From Apibacter adventoris (GTDB lineage: Bacteria > Bacteroidota > Bacteroidia > Flavobacteriales > Weeksellaceae): a stretch of DNA of 64,000 nt. Shown in pieces: positions 1 through 8,795 of this stretch. The position numbers were made by a program, and so were the translations under genes. The notes below the pieces were generated by a model. The model made no database searches, was not told the DNA's origin, and saw only the letters and a list, made by a program, of their open reading frames with translations. The first letter of the stretch is position 1. Every line of letters starts with the position of its first letter. Where the stretch lies: positions 1 through 64,000 of the forward strand of contig NZ_PSZM01000040.1 of NCBI RefSeq assembly GCF_002964975.1, read 5' to 3'.

Positions 1-873
1 GACTATCTAAAGAAAAATATCCAGCGTTATAGCTATGAACCTTTATATCAGATAAAAGTAAGGACTGATTATAATTATCAAATACTAATCAATGATTTTC
101 CGGTGTTTACTAATTTTGATTATGAATTAAAGGGTGGTGCTATTATGTTTAATATAAATAAAGCAATTTTACAATCAGGAATACAAAAACTGGAAATTCG
201 AATTTATCCGGAATCTATTAATGAGATTACCCAAAAAGAATTTTTAGATTCCAAAGGATATTTTAAGTTGCAAATGACCCAAACTGCCTGGCGCAAAGAC
301 GGAGGAGGTTTGGAAGAACCGAAAACCATTCTGGAATATGAATTACCTAAGGAAAATAAACATATCGGGAATACGATCGATTATGCTAAATTAAAGAGCT
401 TTACCGACAGTTTATCTTTTGAAGCTACCGTGCCCTATCATTTGCAAGGCTGGACTAATGGAGAAGTTTTTAAAGAAGAAGATTCCCTTCAGCTCAAAGC
501 TCAGGTGGCTGCTTTTTATCAGGATATAATAAATGCCTACCAAAAGAAAGAATGGGATTATATACGAACACAATATTTACAAGCTGATAAGGAAAAATAT
601 CAGGCAGAATACATCACAGATGAGAATATTGAAAAATTTCAAAAAGGATTGGAGAATAGTAAGATAGATCGAAAATTTTTTCCATTAGAGAATTATAAGT
701 TGAGCGTCTATGGCAATGGACGTATTTTATGTCTGGGAACGATTTCCGGTGAAAATAAAGGGTATTCTGCTTTAGGTTATCATTATGAAACAAAAGAAAA
801 AATCGGGGATAGTTTTATAAGTTTATACCTGTACCGCCCCAAAGGCTCTTCTCAGTTTCAAATTATTCGGTAA
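1..873 (+). CDS. Array copy A: paralogous lipoprotein, 5' part outside window
   Basis: The frame is open from base 1, so the gene starts upstream of the window and the ATG at 103 is internal. The first visible residues correspond to residue 38 or so of the complete copies. The conserved core (AWRKDGGG, then LKSFTDSLSF and LQGWTNGEVF) and the invariant end RPKGSSQFQIIR are present. It has one residue more than its siblings in the GGAIMF segment. Its last 100 codons are almost identical to those of copy D, exactly three 984-bp units away, so these two share a recent origin or conversion event. Function is unknown; it is presumably a lipoprotein like its siblings, but the signal peptide is not visible. 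Confidence 0.85.
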   Translation, partial: DYLKKNIQRYSYEPLYQIKVRTDYNYQILINDFPVFTNFDYELKGGAIMFNINKAILQSGIQKLEIRIYPESINEITQKEFLDSKGYFKLQMTQTAWRKDGGGLEEPKTILEYELPKENKHIGNTIDYAKLKSFTDSLSFEATVPYHLQGWTNGEVFKEEDSLQLKAQVAAFYQDIINAYQKKEWDYIRTQYLQADKEKYQAEYITDENIEKFQKGLENSKIDRKFFPLENYKLSVYGNGRILCLGTISGENKGYSALGYHYETKEKIGDSFISLYLYRPKGSSQFQIIR

Positions 874-879
874 TAGAGA

Positions 880-1857
880 ATGAAAAAGAGTTTGTATATA
901 GCATTTTTATTTCTTTTTTTCCTGTACGGCTGTGCGCAGGAAAAAAAAGAACGAACCATGAATATACTCACTACTACGCAACGGATAGACTATCTAAAGA
1001 AAAATATTAAGCGATTTGATTATGAGCCGCTATATTATATGGAAGTTGAAACTAATTATAATTATCAGGTATTAGTTAATGATTTTCCGGTAAATGCCAA
1101 TTTTGATTATAAATTAAAAGGAAGTATGACATTTAATATTAATAATTCTATATTACAATCCGGAAAACAAAAATTGGAAATTCGTATTTATCCGGAATCT
1201 ATTAATGAGGTAACCCAAAAGGAATTTTTAGGTTCTAAAGGCTATTTTAAGTTGCAAATAACCCAAACCGCCTGGCGCAAAGACGGAGGAGGGCAGGAAG
1301 AACCGAAAATCATTTTGGAATATGAATTACCTAAGGAAAATAAGCAAACCGGGAATACGATCGATTATGCTAAATTAAAGAGCTTTACCGACAGTCTGTC
1401 TTTTGAGGGCAAGGTACCGTATATATTACAGGGCTGGACCAATGGAGAAGTTTTTAAAAAAGAAGATTTCCTTCAACTCAAAGCTCAGGTAGCCGCTTTT
1501 TATCAGGATATGATAAATGCCTATCAAAAGAAAGAATGGGATTATATACGAACACAATATTTACAATCAGATAAAGAAGTATATCAGGCAGAATATTTTC
1601 CGAATAATATTATTGAAGAATATCAAAAAGGGTTGGAGAATAATAAAATAGATCGAAAATTCTTTCCATTAGAGAATTATAAGTTGGGCATTTACGGCAA
1701 CGGAAGGATTTTATGTTTGGAAACAATTAGTGGAAAGAATAAAGGGAATTCAGCTTTTGGTTATACCTATGAAAATGAGGAAGAAAGGGGAATTATGTAT
1801 TTAGATTTATATCTTTATCGTCCCAAAGGCTCTTCCCGGTTTCAAATTATTCGGTAA
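880..1857 (+). CDS. Array copy B: paralogous lipoprotein of unknown function
   Basis: This is a 325-residue protein with a lipoprotein signal peptide: a charged MKKSLY start, a Phe/Leu core and a lipobox LYGC with Cys18 as lipidation site. It would be exported and anchored in a membrane; acidic/basic residues follow the Cys. I do not recognise the family. The first half looks like beta-strand-rich extracellular sequence (VNDFPV, then FNINNSILQSG). The second half holds the conserved core and a helical, lysine-rich stretch. Its N-terminal block matches copy F, whereas its C-terminal block (GYTYENEEERG) matches copy H, so it is a mosaic. The end reads SSRFQIIR where the others have SSQFQIIR. 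Confidence 0.85.
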   Translation: MKKSLYIAFLFLFFLYGCAQEKKERTMNILTTTQRIDYLKKNIKRFDYEPLYYMEVETNYNYQVLVNDFPVNANFDYKLKGSMTFNINNSILQSGKQKLEIRIYPESINEVTQKEFLGSKGYFKLQITQTAWRKDGGGQEEPKIILEYELPKENKQTGNTIDYAKLKSFTDSLSFEGKVPYILQGWTNGEVFKKEDFLQLKAQVAAFYQDMINAYQKKEWDYIRTQYLQSDKEVYQAEYFPNNIIEEYQKGLENNKIDRKFFPLENYKLGIYGNGRILCLETISGKNKGNSAFGYTYENEEERGIMYLDLYLYRPKGSSRFQIIR

Positions 1858-1863
1858 TAGAAA

Positions 1864-2841
1864 ATGAAAAAAAGTTTGTATATAGCATTTGGGTTTCTTT
1901 TTTTCCTGCACGGCTGTGCGCAGGAAAAAAAAGAACAAACCATGGATATACTGACTACTTCGCAACGGATTGACTATCTAAAGAAAAATATCCAACGTTA
2001 TAACTATGAACCCTTATATCAGATAGAAACAGAAACCAATTATAGTTATCAGGTATTGGTCAATGATTTTCCGGTATATACCCATTTTGGACCTTACGGA
2101 TCTATGAAGTTTAATATTAATTCTTCCATACTTCAATCAGGAAAACAAAAGTTAGAAATAAAAATTTATCCCCGATACATTAATAAGACCGATCAGAAAG
2201 AATATTTAGATAATCGGGGAACTTTTAAATTGTTTATAACCCAGACAGCTTGGCGTAAAGACGGAGGAGGTTTGGAAGAACCGAAAACCATTCTGGAATA
2301 TGAATTACCTAAGGAAAATAAGCAAACCGGGAATACGATCGATTATGCTAAATTAAAGAGCTTTACCGACAGTTTGTCTTTTGAGGCGAAGATACCGTAT
2401 ATGTTACAAGGCTGGACTGATGGAGAAGTTTTTAAAAAAGAAGATTCCCTTCAGCTCAAAGCTCAGGTAGCCGCTTTTTATCAGGATATAATAGATGCCT
2501 ACCAAAAGAAAGAATGGGATTATTTTAATACACAATATTTACAGGCAGAAAAAGAGTGGTATCAGTCAGAATATTTTCCGGATAATATTATTGAAGAATA
2601 TCAGAAAGGAGTAGAAGATAGTGATGGTAAATATAAAATAGTTTTTTTCCCTTTAGAAAATTATAAACTAAGTATTTATGGAAATGGACGTATTTTATGT
2701 CTGGAAACGATTTCCGGAAAGAATAAAGGAAAATCTGCTTTTGGTTATACCTATGAAAATGAAGAAAGAAAAGGAACGGTGTATTTAGATTTATACCTGT
2801 ATCGTCCCAAAGGCTCTTCTCAGTTTCAAATTATTCGGTAA
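1864..2841 (+). CDS. Array copy C: paralogous lipoprotein of unknown function
   Basis: This 325-residue copy has lipobox LHGC (Cys18). It carries the alternative N-terminal block THFGPYGSMKFNI, shared with copy E, in place of the TNFDYELKGG block. It has a distinct block around YLDNRGTFKLFITQ, whose YLDN and GTFKL elements are shared with copy G. The core from AWRKDGGG onward is as in the siblings. A local insertion, EDSDGKYKIVFFP, replaces the usual ENSKIDRKFFP. It starts six bases after the TAA of copy B, so translation is probably coupled. No enzymatic motif is visible; function unknown. Confidence 0.85.
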   Translation: MKKSLYIAFGFLFFLHGCAQEKKEQTMDILTTSQRIDYLKKNIQRYNYEPLYQIETETNYSYQVLVNDFPVYTHFGPYGSMKFNINSSILQSGKQKLEIKIYPRYINKTDQKEYLDNRGTFKLFITQTAWRKDGGGLEEPKTILEYELPKENKQTGNTIDYAKLKSFTDSLSFEAKIPYMLQGWTDGEVFKKEDSLQLKAQVAAFYQDIIDAYQKKEWDYFNTQYLQAEKEWYQSEYFPDNIIEEYQKGVEDSDGKYKIVFFPLENYKLSIYGNGRILCLETISGKNKGKSAFGYTYENEERKGTVYLDLYLYRPKGSSQFQIIR

Positions 2842-2847
2842 TAGAAA

Positions 2848-3825
2848 ATGGAAAAAAGTTTGTATATAGCATTTGGGTTTCTTTTTTTCCTGCACGGCTG
2901 TGCGCAGGAAAAAAAAGAACGAACCATGAATATACTGACTACTTCGCAACGGATTGAGTATTTAAAGAAAAATATCCAACGATATGATTATGAACCTCTA
3001 TATTATATAGAAACCATAACAAATTTAAATTATCAAATATTAGTTAATGATTTTCCTGTATATACTAATTTTGATTATGAATTAAAAGGGGGGATGATAT
3101 TTAATATAAATAAGGCTATATTACAATCCGGAAAACAGAAATTAGAAATTCGAATTTATCCGGAATCTATCAATGAGATTACCCAAAAAAAATTTTTAGA
3201 TTCTAAAGGCTATTTTAAGTTACAAATGACCCAAACCGCCTGGCGTAAAGACGGAGGAGGTTTGGAAGAACCGAAAACTATTTTGGAATATGAATTACCT
3301 AAAGAAGATAAGCAAACAGGGAATACGATCGATTATGCTAAATTAAAGAGCTTTACCGACAGTTTGTCTTTTGAGGCGAAGGTACCGTATGTATTACAGG
3401 GCTGGACTGATGGAGAAGTTTTTAAAGAAGAAGATTCCCTTCAACTCAAAGCTCAGGTAGCTGCTTTTTATCAGGATATAATAAATGCCTACCAAAAGAA
3501 AGAATGGGATTATATACGAACACAATATTTACAAACTGATAAGGAAAAATATCAGGCAGAATACATCACGGATGAGAATATTGAAAAATTTCAAAAAGGA
3601 TTGGAGAATAGTAAGATAGATCGAAAATTTTTTCCATTAGAGAATTATAAGTTGAGCGTCTATGGCAATGGACGTATTTTATGTCTGGGAACGATTTCCG
3701 GTGAAAATAAAGGGTATTCTGCTTTAGGTTATCATTATGAAACAAAAGAAAAAATCGGGGATAGTTTTATAAGTTTATACCTGTACCGCCCCAAAGGCTC
3801 TTCTCAGTTTCAAATTATTCGGTAA
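2848..3825 (+). CDS. Array copy D: paralogous lipoprotein of unknown function
   Basis: This 325-residue copy begins MEKSLY, an acidic residue at position 2 where siblings have Lys, but keeps the lipobox LHGC with Cys18. It uses the TNFDYELKGG block. From about residue 225 to the end it is nearly identical to copy A (ITDENIEKFQKGL, LGTISGENKG, GYHYETKEKIG), including silent sites, which suggests recent duplication or conversion over roughly 300 bp. The core region is the standard one. Function unknown. Confidence 0.85.
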   Translation: MEKSLYIAFGFLFFLHGCAQEKKERTMNILTTSQRIEYLKKNIQRYDYEPLYYIETITNLNYQILVNDFPVYTNFDYELKGGMIFNINKAILQSGKQKLEIRIYPESINEITQKKFLDSKGYFKLQMTQTAWRKDGGGLEEPKTILEYELPKEDKQTGNTIDYAKLKSFTDSLSFEAKVPYVLQGWTDGEVFKEEDSLQLKAQVAAFYQDIINAYQKKEWDYIRTQYLQTDKEKYQAEYITDENIEKFQKGLENSKIDRKFFPLENYKLSVYGNGRILCLGTISGENKGYSALGYHYETKEKIGDSFISLYLYRPKGSSQFQIIR

Positions 3826-3831
3826 TAGAAA

Positions 3832-4806
3832 ATGAAAAAGAATTTGTATATAGCATTTGGGTTTCTTTTTTTCCTGTACGGCTGTGCGCAGAAAAAAAAA
3901 GAACAAACCATGAATATACTGACTACTACGCAACGGATAGACTATCTAAAGAAAAATATTCAGCGCTATAACTATGAGCCTTTATATCAAATAGAAACAG
4001 AAACCAATTTTAGTTATCAGGTGTTGGTTAATGATTTTCCGGTATATACCCATTTTGGACCTTATGGATCTATGAAGTTTAATATAAATTCATCCATATT
4101 TCAGTCCGGAAAGCAGAAACTGGAAATAAAGGTTTATCCTCGTTATATTAATAAGACCGATCAGAAAGAATTTTTAGATTCCAAAGGATATTTTAAGTTG
4201 CAAATGACCCAAACTGCCTGGCGCAAAGACGGAGGAGGTTTGGAAGAACCGAAAACCATTCTGGAATACGAATTACCTAAGGAAAATAAGCATACCGGTT
4301 GGACTATTGATTATTCTAAATTAAAAAGTTTTACCGACAGTCTGTCTTTTGAGGCTGAGGTACCGTATACATTACAAGGCTGGACCAATGGAGAAGTTTT
4401 TAAAAAAGAAGATTCCCTTCAACTCAAAGCCCAGGTAGCTGCTTTTTATAAGGATATACGAGAAGCGTTTGAAAATGATGAAGAAAATTATCTAAGCACT
4501 AAATATTTAGAAGCCAATAAAGAATGGTATCAGTCAGAATATTTTCCGGATGATTTAATTCAACGTTTGCAGGATGGCTCTCATGTAAAAGAAAAATACA
4601 AAAAAAGATATTTTCCTTTGGAAAATTATAAGTTGAGCATTTATGGCGATGGTCGAGTTTTATGTCTGGAAACGATTTCCGGTGAAAATAAAGGGAATTC
4701 AGCCTTAGGCTATACCTACGAAAATGAAAATAGAGAGGGAATACGCTTTTTAGATTTATACCTGTATCGCCCCAAAGGCTCTTCCCAGTTTCAAATTATT
4801 CGGTAA
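3832..4806 (+). CDS. Array copy E: paralogous lipoprotein of unknown function
   Basis: This 324-residue copy has lipobox LYGC. Its N-terminal block THFGPYGSMKFNI matches copy C, but the following block (FLDSKGYFKLQMTQ) matches copies A and D, so a switch of sequence type occurs near residue 110. The region after the core is distinct: DIREAFENDEENYLSTKYL replaces the common DIINAYQKKEWDYIRTQYL, followed by DDLIQRLQDG. The terminal block is again standard. Expected to be an exported lipoprotein; function unknown. Confidence 0.85.
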   Translation: MKKNLYIAFGFLFFLYGCAQKKKEQTMNILTTTQRIDYLKKNIQRYNYEPLYQIETETNFSYQVLVNDFPVYTHFGPYGSMKFNINSSIFQSGKQKLEIKVYPRYINKTDQKEFLDSKGYFKLQMTQTAWRKDGGGLEEPKTILEYELPKENKHTGWTIDYSKLKSFTDSLSFEAEVPYTLQGWTNGEVFKKEDSLQLKAQVAAFYKDIREAFENDEENYLSTKYLEANKEWYQSEYFPDDLIQRLQDGSHVKEKYKKRYFPLENYKLSIYGDGRVLCLETISGENKGNSALGYTYENENREGIRFLDLYLYRPKGSSQFQIIR

Positions 4807-4812
4807 TAGAGT

Positions 4813-5790
4813 GTGAAAAAGAATTTGTATATAGCATTTGGGTTTGTTTTTTTCCTGCACGGTTGTGCGCAGGAAAAAAAAGAACGAACCATGAATATAC
4901 TCACTGCCTCGCAACGGATTGACTATCTAAAGAAAAATATTAAGCGATATGATTATGAGCCGCTATATTATATAGATGTTGAAACTAATTATAATTATCA
5001 GGTATTGGTTAATGATTTTCCGGTGTATACTAATTTTGATTATGAATTAAAAGGGGGTATGACATTTAATATTAATAATTCTATATTACAATCTGGGACA
5101 CAAAAACTGGAAATTCGTATTTATCCGGAATCTATTAATGAGGTTACCCAAAAGGAATTTTTAGGTTCTAAAGGCTATTTTAAGTTGCAAATGACCCAAA
5201 CCGCCTGGCGCAAAGACGGAGGCGGTTTGGAAGAACCGAAAACCATTCTGGAATATGAATTACCTAAAGAAGATAAGCAAACAGGGAATACGATCGATTA
5301 TGCTAAATTAAAGAGCTTTACCGACAGTCTGTCTTTTGAGGCCAAGGTACCGTATGTATTACAGGGCTGGACCAATGGAGAAGTTTTTAAAGAAGAAGAT
5401 TCCCTTCAACTCAAAGCTCAGGTAGCTGCTTTTTATCAGGATATAATAGATGCCTATCAAAAGAAAGAATGGGATTATATAAACACTTTATATTTAAAAT
5501 CGGATAATGCCAAGTACCAGGCAGAATATATCACAAATGAGAATATTGAAAAATTTCAGAAAGGGTTGGATAATAGTAAAAGAGAACGAAAGTTCTTTCC
5601 ATTAGAGAATTATAAGTTGGGCATTTATGGCAATAGTCGTATTTTATGCCTGGAAACAATTAGTGGACAAAATAAAGGATATTCTGCTTTAGGTTATCGT
5701 TATGAAACAAAAGAAAAAACTGGGGTTAGTTTTATAAGTTTATACCTGTACCGCCCCAAAGGCTCTTCTCAGTTTCAAATTATTCGGTAA
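4813..5790 (+). CDS. Array copy F: paralogous lipoprotein, GTG start
   Basis: This 325-residue copy starts with GTG at the position where all its visible siblings have ATG; the spacer before it is changed as well (TAGAGT). The start is fixed by the conserved six-base spacing and by the KKNLYIAF signal peptide that follows. The lipobox is LHGC. The N-terminal block (MTFNINNSILQSG) matches copy B, and the C-terminal block (GYRYETKEKTG) is a diverged form of the copy A/D type. A GTG start may lower its translation relative to neighbours. Function unknown. Confidence 0.83.
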   Translation: MKKNLYIAFGFVFFLHGCAQEKKERTMNILTASQRIDYLKKNIKRYDYEPLYYIDVETNYNYQVLVNDFPVYTNFDYELKGGMTFNINNSILQSGTQKLEIRIYPESINEVTQKEFLGSKGYFKLQMTQTAWRKDGGGLEEPKTILEYELPKEDKQTGNTIDYAKLKSFTDSLSFEAKVPYVLQGWTNGEVFKEEDSLQLKAQVAAFYQDIIDAYQKKEWDYINTLYLKSDNAKYQAEYITNENIEKFQKGLDNSKRERKFFPLENYKLGIYGNSRILCLETISGQNKGYSALGYRYETKEKTGVSFISLYLYRPKGSSQFQIIR

Positions 5791-5796
5791 TAGAGA

Positions 5797-6756
5797 ATGA
5801 AAAAGAATTTGTATATAGCATTTGGGTTTCTTTTTTTCCTGCAAGGCTATGCGCAGGAAAAAAAAGAAGAAAAGATGCAAAATATGTTATTAGATAGCTT
5901 AAAAAAATATGAATATGAGCCTTTATATCAAATTGAAATTTTTACAAATTATGCTTATAGAGTAAAAGTTAATGATATACCTGTAAAAAATAATTTTACA
6001 GAATTTCTAAAAAACACAAAGTTTAATATCAATTCAGCAATATTATATTCAGGAAAGCAAAATTTAAGTATTGAGATATATCCTGAATATATTGATAAAA
6101 ATAAACAAAAAGAATATTTAGATAATCAGGGAACTTTTAAATTGATTGTATCTCAGACAGCCTGGCGCAAAGACGGAGGAGGGCAGGAAGAACCGAAAAT
6201 CATTTTGGAATATGAATTACCTAAGGAAAATAAACATACCGGGAATACGATTGATTATGCTAAATTAAAGAGCTTTACCGATAGTCTGTCTTTTGAAGCT
6301 AGCGTACCCTATCATTTGCAGGGCTGGACCAATGGAGAAGTTTTTAAAGAAGAAGATTCTTTACAGTTGAAAGCGCAAGTAGTAGATTTTTATAAAAAAA
6401 TAATAAATTTATACAATACCCACAATTTTAAAGAATTATATCAATTGTCTAAATTACAAGAGTATGAATTAGCACAGTATAATTATTTTACAAAAGATTT
6501 AATTATAAGTAATAGAGAAAAATTTAACAATACTCTACCTAAGAATAGGTTAAAAATGCTGCCTTTAGAAAATTATAAATTAGAGTTTTATGCTAATAAT
6601 AGGGTGTTAGCTCTTGTGCGAGTAGATAATCCGTTTAAATATAAATCAGCTATAATTGGAGAAAAAGAAGATATATATGGTAATAATAAAATAGTGATTT
6701 TAAATAAGCTATTATATCGTCCCATAGGCTCTTCCCAGTTTCAAATTATTCGGTAA
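5797..6756 (+). CDS. Array copy G: divergent paralog that lost the lipobox cysteine
   Basis: This 319-residue copy is the most divergent. Its signal peptide ends FLQGYAQ: the lipidation Cys is replaced by Tyr, so it should be secreted or cleaved by signal peptidase I rather than lipidated. The segment after the signal peptide is shortened (MQNMLLDSLKKYEYEP). Residues before about 125 and after about 205 differ strongly from the siblings and are more AT-rich. The 75 to 80 residue core between them, and the last 14 residues (RPIGSSQFQIIR), are nearly identical. This patchwork is best explained by conversion of only the core and the ends. Function unknown. Confidence 0.83.
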   Translation: MKKNLYIAFGFLFFLQGYAQEKKEEKMQNMLLDSLKKYEYEPLYQIEIFTNYAYRVKVNDIPVKNNFTEFLKNTKFNINSAILYSGKQNLSIEIYPEYIDKNKQKEYLDNQGTFKLIVSQTAWRKDGGGQEEPKIILEYELPKENKHTGNTIDYAKLKSFTDSLSFEASVPYHLQGWTNGEVFKEEDSLQLKAQVVDFYKKIINLYNTHNFKELYQLSKLQEYELAQYNYFTKDLIISNREKFNNTLPKNRLKMLPLENYKLEFYANNRVLALVRVDNPFKYKSAIIGEKEDIYGNNKIVILNKLLYRPIGSSQFQIIR

Positions 6757-6762
6757 TAGAAA

Positions 6763-7734
6763 ATGAAAAAAAGTTTGTATATAGCATTTGGGTTTCTTTT
6801 TTTCCTGCAAGGCTGTGCGCAGGAAAAAAAAGAACGAACCATGAATATACTAACAGCCTCACAACGGATTGAGTATTTAAAGAAAAATATCCAGCGATAT
6901 GATTATGAGCCGCTATATTATATAGATGTTGAAACCAATTATAGTTATCAGGTATTGGTTAATGATTTTCCGGTATATACCCATTTTGGTACTTTTGGCT
7001 CACGTTTAATGAATATTAATTCCTATATACTCCAATCCGGGAAACAAAAACTGGAAATAAAGGTTTTTCCTCGTTATATTAATGAAACTACTCAGAATGA
7101 GTTTTTTGATGCTAAAGGATATTTAACCTTAACGCTTACCGAAACTTCTTGGCGCAAAGATGGAGGAGGACAGGAAGAACCGAAAATCATTCTGGAATAT
7201 GAATTACCTAAGGAAAATAAGCAAACCGGGAATACGATCGATTATGCTAAATTAAAGAGCTTTACCGACAGTTTGTCTTTTGAGGCGAAGGTACCGTATG
7301 TATTACAGGGCTGGACTGATGGAGAAGTTTTTAAAGAAGAAGATTCCCTTCAACTCAAAGCTCAGGTAGCTGCTTTTTATCAGGATATGATAAATGCCTA
7401 TCAAAAAAAGGAATGGAACTATATACGAACACAATATTTAAAATCCGATAAAGAAGTATATCAGGCAGAATATATCACAGATGAGAATATTGAAAAATTT
7501 CAAAAAGGATTGGAGAATAGTAAAATAGATCGAAAATTTTTTCCATTAGAGGATTATAAGTTGGGCATTTACGGAAACGGGAGGATTTTATGTTTGGAAA
7601 CAATTAGTGGAAAGAATAAAGGGAATTCAGCTTTTGGTTATACCTATGAAAATGAGGAAGAAAGGGGAATTATGTATTTAGATTTATATCTTTATCGCCC
7701 CAAAGGCTCTTCTCAGTTTCAAATTATTCGGTAA
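6763..7734 (+). CDS. Array copy H: paralogous lipoprotein of unknown function
   Basis: This 323-residue copy has lipobox LQGC. It carries a third version of the N-terminal block, THFGTFGSRLMNINS, followed by FFDAKGYLTLTLTETSW, shared only with copy I. The C-terminal block matches copy B (GYTYENEEERGIMYLDL). The core is standard apart from SWRKDGGG for AWRKDGGG. Probable membrane-anchored lipoprotein; function unknown. Confidence 0.85.
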   Translation: MKKSLYIAFGFLFFLQGCAQEKKERTMNILTASQRIEYLKKNIQRYDYEPLYYIDVETNYSYQVLVNDFPVYTHFGTFGSRLMNINSYILQSGKQKLEIKVFPRYINETTQNEFFDAKGYLTLTLTETSWRKDGGGQEEPKIILEYELPKENKQTGNTIDYAKLKSFTDSLSFEAKVPYVLQGWTDGEVFKEEDSLQLKAQVAAFYQDMINAYQKKEWNYIRTQYLKSDKEVYQAEYITDENIEKFQKGLENSKIDRKFFPLEDYKLGIYGNGRILCLETISGKNKGNSAFGYTYENEEERGIMYLDLYLYRPKGSSQFQIIR

Positions 7735-7740
7735 TAGAAA

Positions 7741-8712
7741 ATGAAAAAAAGTTTGTATATAGCATTTGGGTTTCTTTTTTTCCTGCAAGGCTGTGCGCAG
7801 GAAAAAAAAGAACAAACCATGAATATACTCACACCTTCGCAACGGATTGACTATCTAAAAAAAAATATTCAGCGTTATAATTATGAGCCTTTATTTGAAT
7901 TAAAAGTACAAACCAATTATAGTTATCAGGTATTGGTCAATGATTTTCCGGTATATACCCATTTTGGTACTTTTGGCACACGTTTAATGAATATTAATTC
8001 CTCTATACTTCAATCCGGAAAACAAAAACTGGAAATAAAGGTTTTTCCTCGTTATATTAATGAAACTACTCAGAATGAGTTTTTTGATGCTAAAGGATAT
8101 TTAACCTTAACGCTTACCGAAACTTCCTGGCGTAAAGATGGAGGCGGTTTGGAAGAACCAAAAACTATTTTGGAATATGAATTACCTAAGGAAAATAAGC
8201 AAACCGGGAATACGATCGATTATGCTAAATTAAAGAGCTTTACTGACAGTTTATCTTTTGAAGCTACTGTGCCCTATCATTTGCAAGGTTGGACCAATGG
8301 AGAAGTTTTTAAAAAAGAAGATTCCCTTCAGCTCAAAGCTCAGGTGGCTGCTTTTTATCAGGATATGATAAATGCCTACCAAAAGAAAGAATGGGATTAT
8401 ATACGAACACAATATTTACAAGCTGATAAGGAAAAATATCAGGCAGAATATATCACAGATGAGAATATTGAAAAATTTCAAAAAGGATTGGAGAATAGTA
8501 AGATAGATCGAAAATTTTTTCCATTAGAGAATTATAAGTTGAGCGTCTATGGCAATGGTCGTATTTTATGTTTGGAAACAATTTCCGGAAAGAATAAAGG
8601 AAAATCTTCATTTGGATATACCTATGAAAATAAAGATAGGAGAGGAATTTGGTTTATAGATTTATACCTGTATCGTCCCAAAGGCTCTTCCCAATTTCAG
8701 ATTATTCGGTAA
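7741..8712 (+). CDS. Array copy I: paralogous lipoprotein, last complete copy
   Basis: This 323-residue copy has lipobox LQGC and the THFGTFGTRLMNI block shared with copy H. The stretch after the core follows the A/D type (ITDENIEKFQKGLENSKIDRK), and the end has its own variant (GYTYENKDRRGIWFIDL). It closes the array: the next start codon opens only a seven-codon vestige. Function unknown. Confidence 0.85.
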   Translation: MKKSLYIAFGFLFFLQGCAQEKKEQTMNILTPSQRIDYLKKNIQRYNYEPLFELKVQTNYSYQVLVNDFPVYTHFGTFGTRLMNINSSILQSGKQKLEIKVFPRYINETTQNEFFDAKGYLTLTLTETSWRKDGGGLEEPKTILEYELPKENKQTGNTIDYAKLKSFTDSLSFEATVPYHLQGWTNGEVFKKEDSLQLKAQVAAFYQDMINAYQKKEWDYIRTQYLQADKEKYQAEYITDENIEKFQKGLENSKIDRKFFPLENYKLSVYGNGRILCLETISGKNKGKSSFGYTYENKDRRGIWFIDLYLYRPKGSSQFQIIR

Positions 8713-8718
8713 TAGAGA

Positions 8719-8742
8719 ATGAAAAGAATATATATAGAATAA
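8719..8742 (+). pseudogene. Vestigial start of a tenth array copy
   Basis: Six bases after the TAA of copy I there is another ATG in the standard junction context (TAA, TAG, AGA, ATG). It opens only MKRIYIE and then TAA. This aligns with the MKKSLYIAF start of the array genes and then loses all similarity. It is most simply the stump left when a further copy was deleted, or the original right boundary of the duplication unit. Confidence 0.6.
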
Positions 8743-8795
8743 AAATAATCACTGTAAGGTAGTATTTGTTTGCCCGTTAAAGATAACTATAACAT

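Larger units (their letters stand above)
1..8742 (+). repeat. Tandem array of nine paralogous lipoprotein genes plus a vestige
   Basis: Nine head-to-tail genes of one family fill this stretch and the array continues beyond the left edge. Most repeat units are 984 bp (978 bp of coding sequence plus a 6-bp spacer); some units are 966 to 981 bp. Every junction has the same layout: a TAA stop, immediately a TAG, then a start six bases after the TAA. The ends (signal peptide and the last 14 residues) and a core of about 110 residues are nearly identical between copies. The stretches on either side of the core come in a few alternative versions that are shuffled between copies, as expected from recombination or gene conversion. 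Confidence 0.95.

Noticed and set aside
103-180. ATG at 103 as the start of the first array gene
   Set aside because: The frame is open to base 1 and the preceding residues align with the other copies, so the gene is cut by the window edge.
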